Assembly: GCF_009650765.1 (NCBI RefSeq)
Contig: NZ_CP045740.1
Span: 4,502,001 to 4,566,000, forward strand
DNA from: Streptomyces sp. SUK 48
GTDB lineage: Bacteria > Actinomycetota > Actinomycetes > Streptomycetales > Streptomycetaceae
Direction of reading: 5' to 3'
DNA: 64,000 bases
Below the pieces are notes generated by a model. The model did not search any database and had not been told where the DNA came from. It saw only the letters and a list, made by a program, of their open reading frames with translations. Position numbers and translations under genes: made by a program. Shown here piece by piece: positions 9,046 through 18,425 of the stretch (position 1 is the first letter of the stretch; each line of letters opens with the position of its first letter).

Positions 9046-10094
9046 TAGTTCCGTCCGCCCGAGCGCAGCTTGGCCAGGTCGGACTTGACCGTGTCGACGG
9101 GGATCGCGAAGCCGAGGCCGATGCTGCCCGCGTCCGAGGACGAGGACGCCTGCTGGCTCGACGAGTACATCGCGGAGTTGATGCCGATGATGTTGCCGGC
9201 CGCGTCGATCAGCGCGCCGCCGGAGTTGCCGGGGTTGAGGGAGGCGTCCGTCTGGATCGCCTTGTACGTGGTGGTGGACGAGCCGGTGTCGCCGTTGAAG
9301 TTGCGGCCGCCGAACTGGAACGGCCAGCTCCCGTCGCCGCCCTGGCCCTGCGCCTGGCTCTCGTCGGTGGGCACGGTGACGTCCCGGTCGAGCGCCGAGA
9401 CGATGCCGCTGGTGACGGTGCCGGTCAGGCCCTCGGGGGAGCCGATCGCCACGACCGAGTCGCCGACCTGCACCCCGCCGGAGCTGCCGAGGCTCGCCGC
9501 CCGCAGCCCCGAGGCGCCCTCCAGCTTGATCAGCGCGAGGTCCTTGGAGCTGTCGGTGCCCACCACGTCGGCGGTGTAGCTGTGCCCGTCGCTGGTGCGC
9601 ACCTTGACCGACCGCGCGCCCGCGATGACGTGGTTGTTGGTGACGATCTCCCCGGTGGAGGAGATGACCACGCCGGAGCCGGTGGAGGAGCCGTTGTCGA
9701 GGGTGGCGTTGACCTCCACCACGCTCGGGCTGACCGCGGCCGCGATCGCGGCGACGTTCCCCTTCTTGCCGGCCGGCACCACGGCGGTGCCGGTCCCGGT
9801 GGCGGTCACGTCGTTCTTGCCGGCGAGCTCCTGGAAGCCGTACGCGGTGGCGCCGCCGACCGCCGCCGCGACGATCGCGACCGCCGCGAGGAGGGCGACG
9901 GAACCCCGGGCGCGCCCGCGCCTCGGTTCCGGTTCCGGCCCGGCGGCCGGCAGCGGCGGGGTGGCCGCCGGCTGGTACGCCGGCGGGGGCGGCCACTCCG
10001 GGTTCACGGGAGCGGAGTAGCTCTGACTCCGGCTGTACGGACCCTGCGGGTCGTCGTAGTCGTACTCGCCGCTGCGGCGGAAGCTCTCGGTCAT
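9045..10094 (-). CDS. HtrA/DegP-like membrane serine protease without PDZ domain
   Basis: A 349-residue trypsin-like protease. A Pro-rich cytoplasmic N-terminus of about 85 residues precedes one membrane segment near residues 85-110 ([20 protein letters not shown]), placing the protease outside the cell. The catalytic triad is visible as H155 in TNNHVIAG, D185 in [10 protein letters not shown] and S291 in [10 protein letters not shown]. The protein stops about 60 residues after the Ser, so the PDZ domain common in HtrA proteins is absent. It is transcribed toward the two-component pair, suggesting an envelope quality-control role (inference). Confidence 0.9.
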   Translation of the reverse strand: MTESFRRSGEYDYDDPQGPYSRSQSYSAPVNPEWPPPPAYQPAATPPLPAAGPEPEPRRGRARGSVALLAAVAIVAAAVGGATAYGFQELAGKNDVTATGTGTAVVPAGKKGNVAAIAAAVSPSVVEVNATLDNGSSTGSGVVISSTGEIVTNNHVIAGARSVKVRTSDGHSYTADVVGTDSSKDLALIKLEGASGLRAASLGSSGGVQVGDSVVAIGSPEGLTGTVTSGIVSALDRDVTVPTDESQAQGQGGDGSWPFQFGGRNFNGDTGSSTTTYKAIQTDASLNPGNSGGALIDAAGNIIGINSAMYSSSQQASSSSDAGSIGLGFAIPVDTVKSDLAKLRSGGRN

Positions 10095-10204
10095 GGAAGA
10101 AGCGTCCCCGGCGACCATGAGAGCTTCCTGAGTGCTCGCTGAGAAGCCCGGCAGAACCTCGTTTGCCCGATATAAAGACGCCTCTCGGCGCTCGGACGAC
10201 GTGG

Positions 10205-11230
10205 TCAGAGACCGCACCCGCAGGAGGGGCGCACCACCAGCCGGGAGGGGAACGTCTTCAGCCGCTCGCGCCGGGACCCGGCCACCCGCAGCCCGTCGTC
10301 CAGCACCAGATCGACCGCCGCCCGCGCCATCGCCGAGCGGTCCGAGGCGACCGTGGTCAGCGGCGGATCGGCGAACGCGGCCTCCTTGATGTCGTCGAAG
10401 CCCGCCACGGCCAGCTCGCCGGGCACGTCGATGCGCAGCTCGCGGGCGGCCCGCAGCACGCCGATCGCCTGGTCGTCGGTGGAGCAGAACATCGCCGGGG
10501 GCCGCTTGGGCCCGGACAGGATGTCCAGGGCCGCGCGGTAGGCGTCGTACCGGTTGTACGGCACCTCGAACAGCCGGTCCTCGGTGCTCAGGCCCGCCTC
10601 GGCCATGGCCCGCTTCCAGCCCTCGACGTGATCGGAGACCGGGTCGCCGACGGCCGGGGTGTCCGCGGTGCCGCCCATGCAGGCGACGTAGGGGTGGCCG
10701 TGCTCCAGCAGATGGCGCACGGCGAGCTGGGCGCCCCCGAGGTCGTCCGTCACCACGGCGACGTCGTCGATGGCCTCGGGCCGCTCGTGCAGCAGCACCA
10801 CGCGGGCGTCCCAGGCGTCGATCTCGGCGGCGGCCTGGTCGTTGAGCGCGTGGCTGACCAGGATCAGACCGGAGACCCGCATCCCGAGGAAGGCCCGCAG
10901 ATAGTGGACCTCGCGCTCGGAGATGTAGTCGGTGTTGCCGACCAGCACCATCTTGCCGCGCTCGGAGGCCGCCTGTTCCACGGCGTGCGCCATCTCCCCG
11001 AAGAAGGGCTGGCGGGCGTCCGGGATGATCAGCCCTATGAGGTCGGTGCGCCGGGACGCCATCGCCTGGGCGACCCGGTCCGGGCGGTACCCCAGCTCCT
11101 TGATCGCGGCGAGGACACGCTCGCGCGTGGCCGGGGCGACCGGCCGGGGTCCATTGTTGATGACATAGCTCACGACGGCGGTGGACGTCCCCGCCAGCCG
11201 CGCCACATCATCCCGAGTCACCTTGGCCAC
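10205..11230 (-). CDS. LacI-family transcriptional regulator
   Basis: A 341-residue sugar-type repressor. The N-terminal helix-turn-helix and hinge read [20 protein letters not shown] and [10 protein letters not shown], followed by a periplasmic-binding-protein-like domain starting [20 protein letters not shown] 11230 gives the normal family N-terminus. No sugar transport or catabolic gene is adjacent, so the effector and targets are unknown. Confidence 0.9.
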   Translation of the reverse strand: MAKVTRDDVARLAGTSTAVVSYVINNGPRPVAPATRERVLAAIKELGYRPDRVAQAMASRRTDLIGLIIPDARQPFFGEMAHAVEQAASERGKMVLVGNTDYISEREVHYLRAFLGMRVSGLILVSHALNDQAAAEIDAWDARVVLLHERPEAIDDVAVVTDDLGGAQLAVRHLLEHGHPYVACMGGTADTPAVGDPVSDHVEGWKRAMAEAGLSTEDRLFEVPYNRYDAYRAALDILSGPKRPPAMFCSTDDQAIGVLRAARELRIDVPGELAVAGFDDIKEAAFADPPLTTVASDRSAMARAAVDLVLDDGLRVAGSRRERLKTFPSRLVVRPSCGCGL

Positions 11231-11326
11231 GCGCGGAGTCTACGCGGATTGACCCAGTGCGGGCAGGGTGTTCGGCGCTCTGGCTGTGCGCGGGAAATCG
11301 TCGGGAGGTGTCGGGCGGTGCGGGGC

Positions 11327-12106
11327 TCAGGCGTCCGCGTGGACCTCGTCCTCGATCGGGGCGCGGGACGCGTCCGCCTCGTCCGGCTTGGCCCGGTTCG
11401 TCTTCGCCTTGGCGTCGTCCCCGCCCCGGTCGCCCTTCTCCGGGGTGACGAATCGGTAACCGACGTTCCGTACGGTGCCGATCAGTGACTCGTGCTCCGG
11501 GCCGAGCTTGGCCCGCAGCCGCCGTACGTGCACGTCGACGGTCCGGGTGCCGCCGAAGTAGTCGTAGCCCCAGACCTCCTGGAGCAGCTGGGCGCGGGTG
11601 AAGACCCGGCCCGGGTGCTGGGCGAGGTACTTCAGCAGCTCGAACTCCTTGAAGGTCAGGTCGAGGACCCGGCCCTTGAGCTTGGCGGAGTACGTCGCCT
11701 CGTCCACCGAGAGGTCGCCGTTGCGGATCTCCATCGGCGAGTCGTCGTGCGTGAGCTGCTGGCGCCCCATGGCGAGCCGCAGCCGCGCCTCGACCTCGGC
11801 CGGGCCCGCGGTGTCGAGGAGCACGTCGTCCACGCCCCAGTCGGCGGTGACCGCGGCGAGGCCGCCCTCGGTGACCACGAGCAGCAGGGGACAGCCGGGG
11901 CCGGTGGAGCGCAGCAGCTGGCACAGGCTGCGCACCTGCGGCAGGTCGCGGCGGCCGTCGACCAGGATGACGTCGGCGCCGGGCGTGTCGACCAGCGCGG
12001 GGCCCTCGGCGGGAGCGACCCGCACGTTGTGCAGGAGCAGGCCGAGGGCCGGCAGGACCTCCGTCGACGGCTGGAGGGCGTTGGTCAGGAGCAGCAGAGA
12101 ACTCAT
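11327..12106 (-). CDS. glnR: GlnR, nitrogen response regulator
   Basis: Master regulator of nitrogen assimilation in actinomycetes, an orphan OmpR-type protein that works without a dedicated kinase. The 259-residue protein begins [19 protein letters not shown], the GlnR hallmark. Its receiver keeps an Asp at residue 50 (VILVDGRRD) but lacks the usual acidic pair. The winged helix ends with [18 protein letters not shown] and NVGYRFV. An acidic/basic tail of about 40 residues follows. ATG 12106 has GAGGA upstream. It stands alone, divergent from the hydrolase gene at 12284. Confidence 0.95.
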   Translation of the reverse strand: MSSLLLLTNALQPSTEVLPALGLLLHNVRVAPAEGPALVDTPGADVILVDGRRDLPQVRSLCQLLRSTGPGCPLLLVVTEGGLAAVTADWGVDDVLLDTAGPAEVEARLRLAMGRQQLTHDDSPMEIRNGDLSVDEATYSAKLKGRVLDLTFKEFELLKYLAQHPGRVFTRAQLLQEVWGYDYFGGTRTVDVHVRRLRAKLGPEHESLIGTVRNVGYRFVTPEKGDRGGDDAKAKTNRAKPDEADASRAPIEDEVHADA

Positions 12107-12283
12107 ACGTCTGGTTCCTCCTCGGTCCCTGCGAGAACTGTGCGGACGGGCACTGCTCTGCGATCCCGAAGGCTCGTACCCGGGGGACGCCGAGAGAGTC
12201 CGCTCCGTATACAACGCTTCCGAAAGCACAAAAGGACCCGGTGGCAACGCTGCCCGAGTCCTCTGCCCAGCAGAATAGCCCAC

Positions 12284-13108
12284 ATGAGCAATCGCCCGGC
12301 AGGACATGTGGCACGTTCCACCGTACGTCCGGATGCCGAGACAGGCAGACCAGGCCCTGTCCGGACATACCTGCGCACGGCGGACGGCGTTCCGGTCGAG
12401 GTCGTATACGACCCGGGGGCGGCCGTATACGACCCGGACGCCCCGGTGCTGGTGATCGCGCACGGCTTCACGGGGGACGTGGACCGGCCGCACGTACGAA
12501 GGGTGGCGGCCGGGCTCGCCCGTTACGGCGCCGTGGTCACCTTCTCCTTCCGGGGCCACGGGCGCTCGGGCGGCCGGTCCACGGTCGGCGACAAGGAGGT
12601 CCTCGACCTCGCCGCCGCGCTCGCCTGGGCGCGGGGCTTCGGGCACGGGCGGGTCGCGACCGTCGGCTTCTCCATGGGCGCCTCGGTGGTCCTGCGGCAC
12701 GCGGCCCTGCACCCCGGCACGGTGGACGCGGTGGCCGCGGTCAGCTCGCCCGCCCGCTGGTACTACCGGGGCACCGCCCCCATGCGCCGGCTGCACTGGT
12801 TGGTCACCCGCCCCGAGGGCCGGCTGGTCGGCCGCTACGGTCTGCGCACCCGCATCCACCACCGCGACTGGGACCCCATACCGCTCTCGCCCGTCGAGGC
12901 GGTCCCGCTGATCGCCCCCACCCCGCTGCTGATCGTGCACGGCGACCGGGACGGCTACTTCCCGCTCGACCACCCCCGGATGCTCGCCGACGCCTCCGGC
13001 GGCCACGCCGAACTGTGGCTGGAGCCGGGCATGGGCCACGCGGAGCACGCCGCGGACGACGCCCTGGTGGACCGCATCGGGGACTGGGCCGCCCGCCGGT
13101 CCGGCTAG
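12284..13108 (+). CDS. Alpha/beta hydrolase
   Basis: A 274-residue serine hydrolase fold. The oxyanion region is IAHGFTGD near residues 58-65, the nucleophile elbow GFSMGAS near residue 129, the acid Asp in [10 protein letters not shown] and the His in GMGHAEHA. It probably acts as an esterase or lipase of unknown substrate. ATG 12284 is used. The MoaD/ThiS gene follows after 51 bases. Confidence 0.85.
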   Translation: MSNRPAGHVARSTVRPDAETGRPGPVRTYLRTADGVPVEVVYDPGAAVYDPDAPVLVIAHGFTGDVDRPHVRRVAAGLARYGAVVTFSFRGHGRSGGRSTVGDKEVLDLAAALAWARGFGHGRVATVGFSMGASVVLRHAALHPGTVDAVAAVSSPARWYYRGTAPMRRLHWLVTRPEGRLVGRYGLRTRIHHRDWDPIPLSPVEAVPLIAPTPLLIVHGDRDGYFPLDHPRMLADASGGHAELWLEPGMGHAEHAADDALVDRIGDWAARRSG

Positions 13109-13159
13109 CCTGGCTCCCGTTACTTACTGACTTTTACCAGCCGTCGATTGAGGAACCAG

Positions 13160-13414
13160 ATGCCCAAGGTCACGGTGCGCTACTGGGCCGCCGCCAAGGC
13201 CGCGGCCGGTGTCGCCGAGGAGCCGTACGACGCGGCCACCCTCGCCGACGCGCTCACCGCCGTGCGCACCCGGCACCCCGGTGAACTCACCCGCGTGCTC
13301 CAGCGCTGCTCCTATCTGATCGACGGCGACCCCGTCGGCACGCGCGCGCATGAGACGGTACGGCTGGCCGAGGGCGGCACGGTCGAGGTGCTCCCGCCGT
13401 TCGCAGGAGGGTGA
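13160..13414 (+). CDS. MoaD/ThiS-family sulfur carrier protein
   Basis: An 84-residue ubiquitin-like protein ending in Gly-Gly, the residue pair that is thiocarboxylated in MoaD and ThiS. Motifs include VTVRYWAAAKAAAGV at the start and VEVLPPFAGG at the end. SD bases GAGGAA lie close upstream of ATG 13160. No molybdopterin or thiamine gene is next to it; the nearby DsrE and sulfurtransferase genes suggest a general sulfur-transfer setting (inference). Confidence 0.88.
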   Translation: MPKVTVRYWAAAKAAAGVAEEPYDAATLADALTAVRTRHPGELTRVLQRCSYLIDGDPVGTRAHETVRLAEGGTVEVLPPFAGG

Positions 13415-13418
13415 GTCG

Positions 13419-14773
13419 ATGACCGACCAGCCGTATCAGGGCGGCCCGTACGAGGGCTACGACCCGTACCAGCGGCCCGCGCCGCAGCAGGACTGGCAGA
13501 AAACCGCGGCGCAGGACGCCCAGGGGCCCCACGACCCGCAGCTCACCCAGACCTGGCAGGGCCAGACCTGGGAGACCCAGACCCACGCCCCGGTCCAGGC
13601 GGCGGAGGCGACGGCGTACCTGCCGCCGGTGACGGGGTATCCGCAGCAGGGGTACGAGGGGTACGAGGGGTACGAGCAGCAGGGGTACCAGCAGCGGGGC
13701 GAGGGGTTCCCGGGGGCGCAGCCCCAGCAGCAGATGGGGCACCCCGGCCCGCAGCCGATGGCCCACCCGCACCCGCAGCAGCACACGGGGCACCCCGGAC
13801 CCCAGCCGATGGCGCACCCGCAGCCCGGGGCGCAGATGCCGCAGCCGTACCCGACGGCACAGCCGCAGCCGCAGTCCCGGCCTCACCCGCAGCCGACGGC
13901 CGCCCCCCGTCCGCCGCGCCGGTCGCGCCCGCGCCCTCGGCAGGGGGTCCCGGCGCCCCGGAACCGTCCGGTGACGACCCCTCCTACGGCCCCGCGACGC
14001 TCGCCGGCAACTCCCGGGTCACCGACGCGCAGCGGGCCCGCCTGGAGGGCCGTTCGCCGGTCATCGAGCCCGGGATGCAGCCGGCGCTGCTCACCGCGCT
14101 GCTCGGCCTGCTGCTGGCCGCGGCGGCGGGCCTCGGCTCGTACGCCCTGGCGGTCCCGCTGGTGCTGCTCCAGGCCGTGACGGCGGCGGGCTGGTTCCGG
14201 CTGAACGGCATGTGGCCGGCCCGGCAGGGCATCGCGCTGGCGTTCCTGGGCGGTCTCGCGGCCGACGCGGCGGTCCTGGGCGCGGGCCGCGACAACGCGC
14301 CCGCCGCGATCCTGGGCACCCTCGGCGTCTGGGTCCTGCTCTCGCTGGTCCTCCAGCTCCGCTCGCACGCCTCGCCGGACGAGCGGATGTACGGCCTGAT
14401 GGCGACGGTCGCCTCCGCGGCCCTGGCGATCCTGGCCACCGGCTATCTGGGCGCCGATCCGCACGCGACCTCGGTGGGCGCGGCCGCGGTGGCGGTCGCC
14501 GCGCTGGCCCGCGCGCTGCCGCTGCCGACCCCGGCGTCCATCGTGGTCTCGCTGCTCGCGGCGGCGGGCGCGGGCATCGCGGTGGGCGGCATGACCGGTC
14601 TCGGCGAGCAGGGCGCCCTGCTCGGCGCCCTGGCCGGCGCGTGCGCCCTGGTCGGCCACCGGGTCGCCAGCTACGACTTCCCCTCCCGCTTCGTCCACTT
14701 CACCGCGGGCGTCGCCCTGCCGCTGTCGGCGGCGGCACCGGTGGTGTGGGCACTGGGACGGGTGCTGGGCTGA
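13419..14773 (+). pseudogene. Pro/Gln-rich membrane protein gene split by a frameshift
   Basis: Two reading frames make one protein. ATG 13419 gives a long Gln/Pro/Tyr-rich cytoplasmic part with repeats such as YEGYEGYE and two GHPGPQPMAHP units. From about 13915 the continuing sense sequence is in the -1 frame, reading VAPAPSAGGPGAPEPSGDD, then six or more membrane segments from 14075 to 14773. The break falls at or near the C6 run 13903-13908; adding one base restores a single protein of about 450 residues. If uncorrected, the first frame ends at 14180 and the membrane part could only be made from an internal start such as ATG 14075. Function unknown. Confidence 0.75.
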
Positions 14774-14798
14774 CCACCCGGCGGGCTACCCTTCCCGC

Positions 14799-15161
14799 AT
14801 GGCGAAGAAGCTCGTGATCAAGGTGACGGCCGGGGCGGACGCTCCCGAGCGCTGCTCGCAGGCGTTCACGGTGGCGGCGGTGGCCGTGGCCAGCGGGGTC
14901 GAGGTCTCGCTGTGGCTGACCGGGGAGTCGTCCTGGTTCGCGCTGCCGGGCCGGGCCGCCGAGTTCGAGCTGCCGCACGCGGCCCCGCTGCCCGACCTGA
15001 TCGACTCCGTCCTCGCGGCCGGCCGCGTCACGCTGTGCACCCAGTGCGCGGCCCGGCGGGAGATCACGGAGAAGGACGTCGTCGAGGGCGTCCGCATCGC
15101 GGGTGCGCAGGTCTTCGTGCAGGAGGCGCTGGCCGACGACACGCAGGCGCTCGTCTACTAG
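14799..15161 (+). CDS. DsrE-family protein
   Basis: A 120-residue small protein with the DsrE/DsrF fold, beginning KKLVIKVTAGADAPERCSQAF and containing CTQCAARREI near residue 80, where the Cys pair could act in sulfur relay. It starts 25 bases after the membrane protein gene and probably shares its transcript. Soluble and cytoplasmic; partner unknown. Confidence 0.85.
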   Translation: MAKKLVIKVTAGADAPERCSQAFTVAAVAVASGVEVSLWLTGESSWFALPGRAAEFELPHAAPLPDLIDSVLAAGRVTLCTQCAARREITEKDVVEGVRIAGAQVFVQEALADDTQALVY

Positions 15162-15195
15162 TACGGGTCCCTCAGGGGTACTGGCACGGAGTCCC

Positions 15196-15459
15196 TCAGG
15201 GGCGCGGGCGCTTCTTGCCGTCCAGTTCGTCCCACCACTCGTCGGACTGGGGATCGCCGGAGGGGTCGTCCCACCAGCGGTCCTCCGGCCCCCGCCGGTT
15301 CGCGATCATCGCGGCGACCGGCGGGATCACCATGGCGACGACACACATGCCGACGGCCGCCGGGACGGACCAGATCCGTACGACGGCCCACGCCAGGACG
15401 AAGAGGCCGACACAGATCCCCATCATGGCGAAGTACACGTGACGTCGCCGTGCGTACAT
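15196..15459 (-). CDS. DUF3099-like membrane protein
   Basis: An 87-residue protein with two closely spaced membrane segments (about residues 9-27 and 31-50) and the motif VVAMVIPPVAAMIANRRGPE, like the DUF3099 family. The C-terminal half is charged and Trp-rich (WWDDPSG, DEWWDELDG). ATG 15459 is preceded by GGAGG only one base away, so the start could instead be GTG 15438. It converges with the DsrE gene. Confidence 0.7.
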   Translation of the reverse strand: MYARRRHVYFAMMGICVGLFVLAWAVVRIWSVPAAVGMCVVAMVIPPVAAMIANRRGPEDRWWDDPSGDPQSDEWWDELDGKKRPRP

Positions 15460-15672
15460 GCCTCCAGGGTAGGGCCGGGGGCCTTGTTCGGCGCCATAGT
15501 GGGGGCCGCTCGCATCGGCCCGTGGATCGGCCCGAGGGCCGGTCCCGCGGTTCGGATCGCCCCCTGCCCCTGCGTGCCCTGTCACAGCTGATCGACATTT
15601 ACCCTCCGCGAAGCCGCGCGGCGTTACCGTTGCGTAGCCGTGACCTACGTCGACCTGGGGGGGAACCACCAC

Positions 15673-16419
15673 ATGCGCGCCCTGCGAATACTGCTGATCA
15701 TCGTCGTGATCCTGGGCGGGCTGTTCGTGATCGTGGACCGGGTGGCGGTGCACTTCGCCCAGGGAGAGGCCGCGGACAAGCTGAAGTCGTCGGAGAACCT
15801 GTCGGCGACACCGAGCGTGGACATCAAGGGCTTCCCGTTCCTCACCCAGGTCGCCGGCGGCTCGCTGGACGACGTCGAGGTCGGGATCAAGAGCTACGAC
15901 GCGGCCACCGGGCAGGCCGGCAAGACGATCCGCATCGACGACCTGAAGGCCGACATGAAGGGCGTCTCCTTCTCCGGCGACTACAGCTCGGCCACCGCCT
16001 CCAGCGCCACCGGTACCGCGACCATCGCGTACGACGAGCTGATGAAGACCGCCAAGTCGCAGCCCACCGACATCGGCCTCGGCGTGCACGCCAAGGTCGT
16101 CGGCCTCTCCGACGGCGGCAACGGCAAGATCAAGGTCGCGGTCAAGGTGAACGGCACCATCGCCGGCGCCATCCCCATCGACCGCACGGTCTCCGTCCTG
16201 AGCACCGTCAGCGTCGTGAACAACAAGGTCGAGGTGCACGCCGACTCCCTCCCCGCCGTCGCCGGCCTCGGACTCGCCGAGGACCGGGTCCGTACGATCA
16301 CCGACTTCCAGCAGGTCATCGACCAGCTGCCGGGCGGCATCAAGCTGGCCAAGGTGGAGGCCGCCCCGGACGGCGTGAAGATCAGCGTGCGGGGTTCGGA
16401 CGTCAGGCTGGCGGGGTAG
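15673..16419 (+). CDS. LmeA-like phospholipid-binding protein (DUF2993)
   Basis: A 248-residue exported protein. A signal or anchor segment lies at residues 5-25 (ALRILLIIVVILGGLFVIVD), followed by the DUF2993 domain with GFPFLTQVAGGSLDDV and LPGGIKLAKVEAAPDGV. Members such as mycobacterial LmeA bind phospholipids and help envelope assembly. ATG 15673 has a G-rich SD directly upstream; GTG 15640 is a longer alternative. A strong terminator follows. Confidence 0.85.
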   Translation: MRALRILLIIVVILGGLFVIVDRVAVHFAQGEAADKLKSSENLSATPSVDIKGFPFLTQVAGGSLDDVEVGIKSYDAATGQAGKTIRIDDLKADMKGVSFSGDYSSATASSATGTATIAYDELMKTAKSQPTDIGLGVHAKVVGLSDGGNGKIKVAVKVNGTIAGAIPIDRTVSVLSTVSVVNNKVEVHADSLPAVAGLGLAEDRVRTITDFQQVIDQLPGGIKLAKVEAAPDGVKISVRGSDVRLAG

Positions 16420-16502
16420 AAGCCGCGAAACGGCCCGGGTGGGCACCGTTCGTCCGACAGGCGAGACGGTGACGTCCGTACCGTAGATGCGCTGGCGCGC
16501 CG

Positions 16503-16544
16503 AGCGCCCGGAGGGCCTTCCGTCGGCCGCCGGGCGCTCTTTTC
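16503..16544 (+). terminator. Terminator after the LmeA-like gene
   Basis: Stem AGCGCCCGG (16503-16511) pairs with CCGGGCGCT (16530-16538), followed by CTTTTC. It separates the lmeA-like gene from the leader-peptide transcript. Confidence 0.85.
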
Positions 16545-16624
16545 ATCCCGCCATTCGGACGATCGTGTCTCGCCATGCGACACGCCGGTGACACACGCGC
16601 CCTCGCGTACCTACGATCGAGACC

Positions 16625-16732
16625 ATGCGGTATTCGACAAGCGTCCTCCGGTCGCGGGGACAGGCGGATCTCACGAAGCGGCGGGCAGTCGACCTGTGCC
16701 GCGTCGCCGCCATGCTCTGTCGCCCCTTCTGA
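16625..16732 (+). CDS. Cysteine-containing leader peptide
   Basis: A 35-residue open frame, ATG 16625 to TGA 16732, whose end reads RRAVDLCRVAAMLCRPF. The pattern LCRV followed by a second Cys-Arg matches the small leader peptides found in front of sulfur-metabolism genes in Streptomyces. It lies 125 bases before a thiosulfate sulfurtransferase gene. The two Cys codons (TGC and TGT) near its end suggest that ribosome stalling at low Cys-tRNA controls the downstream genes. Just after the stop, GCGGAA can pair with TTCCGC at 16740-16745 or at 16746-16751, giving two exclusive hairpins. Confidence 0.75.
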   Translation: MRYSTSVLRSRGQADLTKRRAVDLCRVAAMLCRPF

Positions 16733-16857
16733 GCGGAAGTTCCGCTTCCGCGTCTTTCACGCCTGCCCTGCTGGGCACCCGTGCGCCGCTCGCACCCCGG
16801 GCGCGCGCCCCTTCGCACTCGCACGCCCCGCCGTAACTGCCCCGGAGGAGAAAGAGC

Positions 16858-17703
16858 ATGAGTCGCAGCGACGTCCTGGTCGACGCCGACTGGCTGCAGG
16901 AGCACCTGGACGACCCGACCATCGCGGTCGTCGAGGTGGACGAGGACACGTCCGCCTACGAGAAGAACCACATCAAGAACGCAATCCGCATCGACTGGAC
17001 CAAGGACCTCCAGGACCCGGTGCGCCGTGACTTCGTCGACCAGGAGGGCTTCGAGAAGCTCCTGTCGGAGAAGGGCATCGGCAACGACCACACGGTGATC
17101 CTCTACGGCGGCAACAACAACTGGTTCGCCTCGTACGCCTACTGGTACTTCAAGCTGTACGGCCACGAGAACGTCAAGCTCCTCGACGGCGGCCGCAAGA
17201 AGTGGGAGCTGGACGCCCGCGAGCTGGTCGCCGGCGACGAGGTCCCCGAGCGCGCGCGGACCTCGTACTCGGCCCAGCCGCAGAACACCGCGATCCGCGC
17301 CTTCCGCGACGACGTCGTCAAGGCGATCGGCGCCCAGAACCTGGTCGACGTCCGGTCGCCCGACGAGTTCTCCGGCAAGCTGCTCGCCCCGGCCCACCTG
17401 CCGCAGGAGCAGTCGCAGCGCCCGGGCCACGTGCCGAGCGCGCGCAACATCCCGTGGTCGAAGAACGCCAACGACGACGGCACGTTCAAGTCGGACGACG
17501 AGCTCAAGGAGCTCTACACCGCGGAGAGCGTGGACCTGGCCAAGGACACGATCGCCTACTGCCGCATCGGTGAGCGCTCGGCCCTGACCTGGTTCGTGCT
17601 GCACGAGCTGCTCGGCGTGGAGAACGTCAGGAACTACGACGGCTCCTGGACCGAGTACGGCTCGCTCGTCGGCGTGCCGATCGAGCTCGGCGCCAACAAG
17701 TAA
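16858..17703 (+). CDS. Thiosulfate sulfurtransferase (rhodanese)
   Basis: Moves sulfane sulfur from thiosulfate to an acceptor such as cyanide or a thiol. The 281-residue protein has two rhodanese domains: an inactive N-terminal one (AVVEVDEDTSAYEKNHIKNA) and a C-terminal one with the active-site loop CRIGERS, C235. GGAGGAGAAAG lies before ATG 16858. It is followed at 17734 by the DUF1416 gene, the usual partner in actinomycetes, and is probably controlled by the leader peptide at 16625. Streptomyces annotations often call it cysA or sseA. Confidence 0.93.
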   Translation: MSRSDVLVDADWLQEHLDDPTIAVVEVDEDTSAYEKNHIKNAIRIDWTKDLQDPVRRDFVDQEGFEKLLSEKGIGNDHTVILYGGNNNWFASYAYWYFKLYGHENVKLLDGGRKKWELDARELVAGDEVPERARTSYSAQPQNTAIRAFRDDVVKAIGAQNLVDVRSPDEFSGKLLAPAHLPQEQSQRPGHVPSARNIPWSKNANDDGTFKSDDELKELYTAESVDLAKDTIAYCRIGERSALTWFVLHELLGVENVRNYDGSWTEYGSLVGVPIELGANK

Positions 17704-17733
17704 GCGATCCCAAGCGACCTCTGGAGAAACAGC

Positions 17734-18021
17734 ATGTGCGGAGCGAAGGCCGGTGGCCCCGACGCCTCGACGATCAAGCCCGGTGAGACCACGATCCAGG
17801 GCCAGGTGACCCGCGACGGCGAGCCGGTGACGGGCTACGTCCGTCTGCTCGACTCGACCGGCGAGTTCACCGCGGAGGTGCCCACCTCGGCGACCGGTCA
17901 GTTCCGCTTCTACGCGGCCGAGGGCACGTGGACCCTGCGCGCGCTGGTGCCGGGCGGCACCGCCGACCGCACGGTCGTGGCGCAGCAGGGCGGGCTCGCG
18001 GAGGTCGCCATCGCCGTCTGA
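17734..18021 (+). CDS. DUF1416 protein (SseC-like)
   Basis: A 95-residue protein starting MCGAKAGGPD with the N-terminal Cys-Gly typical of the family, then a carboxypeptidase-regulatory-like beta sandwich (TIQGQVTRDGEPVTGYVRLL). It sits 30 bases behind the sulfurtransferase gene, the conserved arrangement, so a shared role in sulfur transfer or thiosulfate use is likely. The precise activity is unknown. Confidence 0.88.
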   Translation: MCGAKAGGPDASTIKPGETTIQGQVTRDGEPVTGYVRLLDSTGEFTAEVPTSATGQFRFYAAEGTWTLRALVPGGTADRTVVAQQGGLAEVAIAV

Positions 18022-18033
18022 CGGCACACGCGG

Positions 18034-18078
18034 AAGGGCCGCACCCCTGGGTTGGACGCCTGGCGGGGTGCGGCCCTT
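18034..18078 (+). terminator. Terminator of the sulfurtransferase operon
   Basis: Perfect 14-bp arms AAGGGCCGCACCCC and GGGGTGCGGCCCTT with a 17-base loop, starting 12 bases after the DUF1416 stop. Confidence 0.9.
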
Positions 18079-18122
18079 CGGCACGTCCGGGCCTCCCCGC
18101 CCCGCGCTTCCCGGAATCGTGA

Positions 18123-18215
18123 TCCGCCCGCCCGCCCGCGTACGACGAACCCGGGCCGTACGGCGCCGAGCAGGTCCAGCAGACGGTGGCGCTCCAGGAG
18201 GAGCTGCTCGACTGA
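18123..18215 (+). pseudogene. Possible 3' remnant of a lost gene
   Basis: After the terminator, a short frame bounded by stops reads YDEPGPYGAEQVQQTVALQE and ends ELLD at TGA 18215. Its residue make-up (acidic, Gln-rich, helix-like end) looks like a genuine protein C-terminus, yet there is no start codon or upstream body, because a stop lies at 18120-18122. It could be what remains of a gene deleted between the DUF1416 and nitrobindin genes. Evidence is only compositional. Confidence 0.35.
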
Positions 18216-18302
18216 ACCCCACCTCGGAAAGAGAGCCGGGGCCCGGCCGCGTAAGCTGGGCTCCGGCTCTGTCGTATGCCCACCCTCGCTCAAGGAGCAC
18301 CC

Positions 18303-18401
18303 GTGGAGATCTTCTTCGAAACCCTGCTGGTCCTGGTCTGCGTCGGCGTGCTCGCCTTCGCCTACCTGACCGTGAAGAAGCTGTACCAGGGCCAGCGCTG
18401 A
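18303..18401 (+). CDS. Tiny single-span membrane protein
   Basis: A 32-residue protein starting at GTG 18303 with AAGGAG five bases upstream. Residues 4-25 form one membrane helix (FFETLLVLVCVGVLAFAYLT), ending in the basic tail VKKLYQGQR. It precedes the nitrobindin gene by 24 bases in the same direction, so they are probably cotranscribed. Function unknown; the strong SD argues that it is translated. Confidence 0.65.
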   Translation: MEIFFETLLVLVCVGVLAFAYLTVKKLYQGQR

Positions 18402-18425
18402 CCCTCCCACCAGGAAGCACCGCTC

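Noticed and set aside
11492..13108. A 538-residue rightward frame ending with the alpha/beta hydrolase
   Set aside because: Its first half is antisense to glnR. Only the part from ATG 12284 shows hydrolase motifs.
13419..14773. Programmed -1 ribosomal frameshift in the Pro-rich membrane gene
   Set aside because: The C-rich site is not a classical slippery heptamer, and no clear downstream pseudoknot was found; an indel is the simpler explanation.
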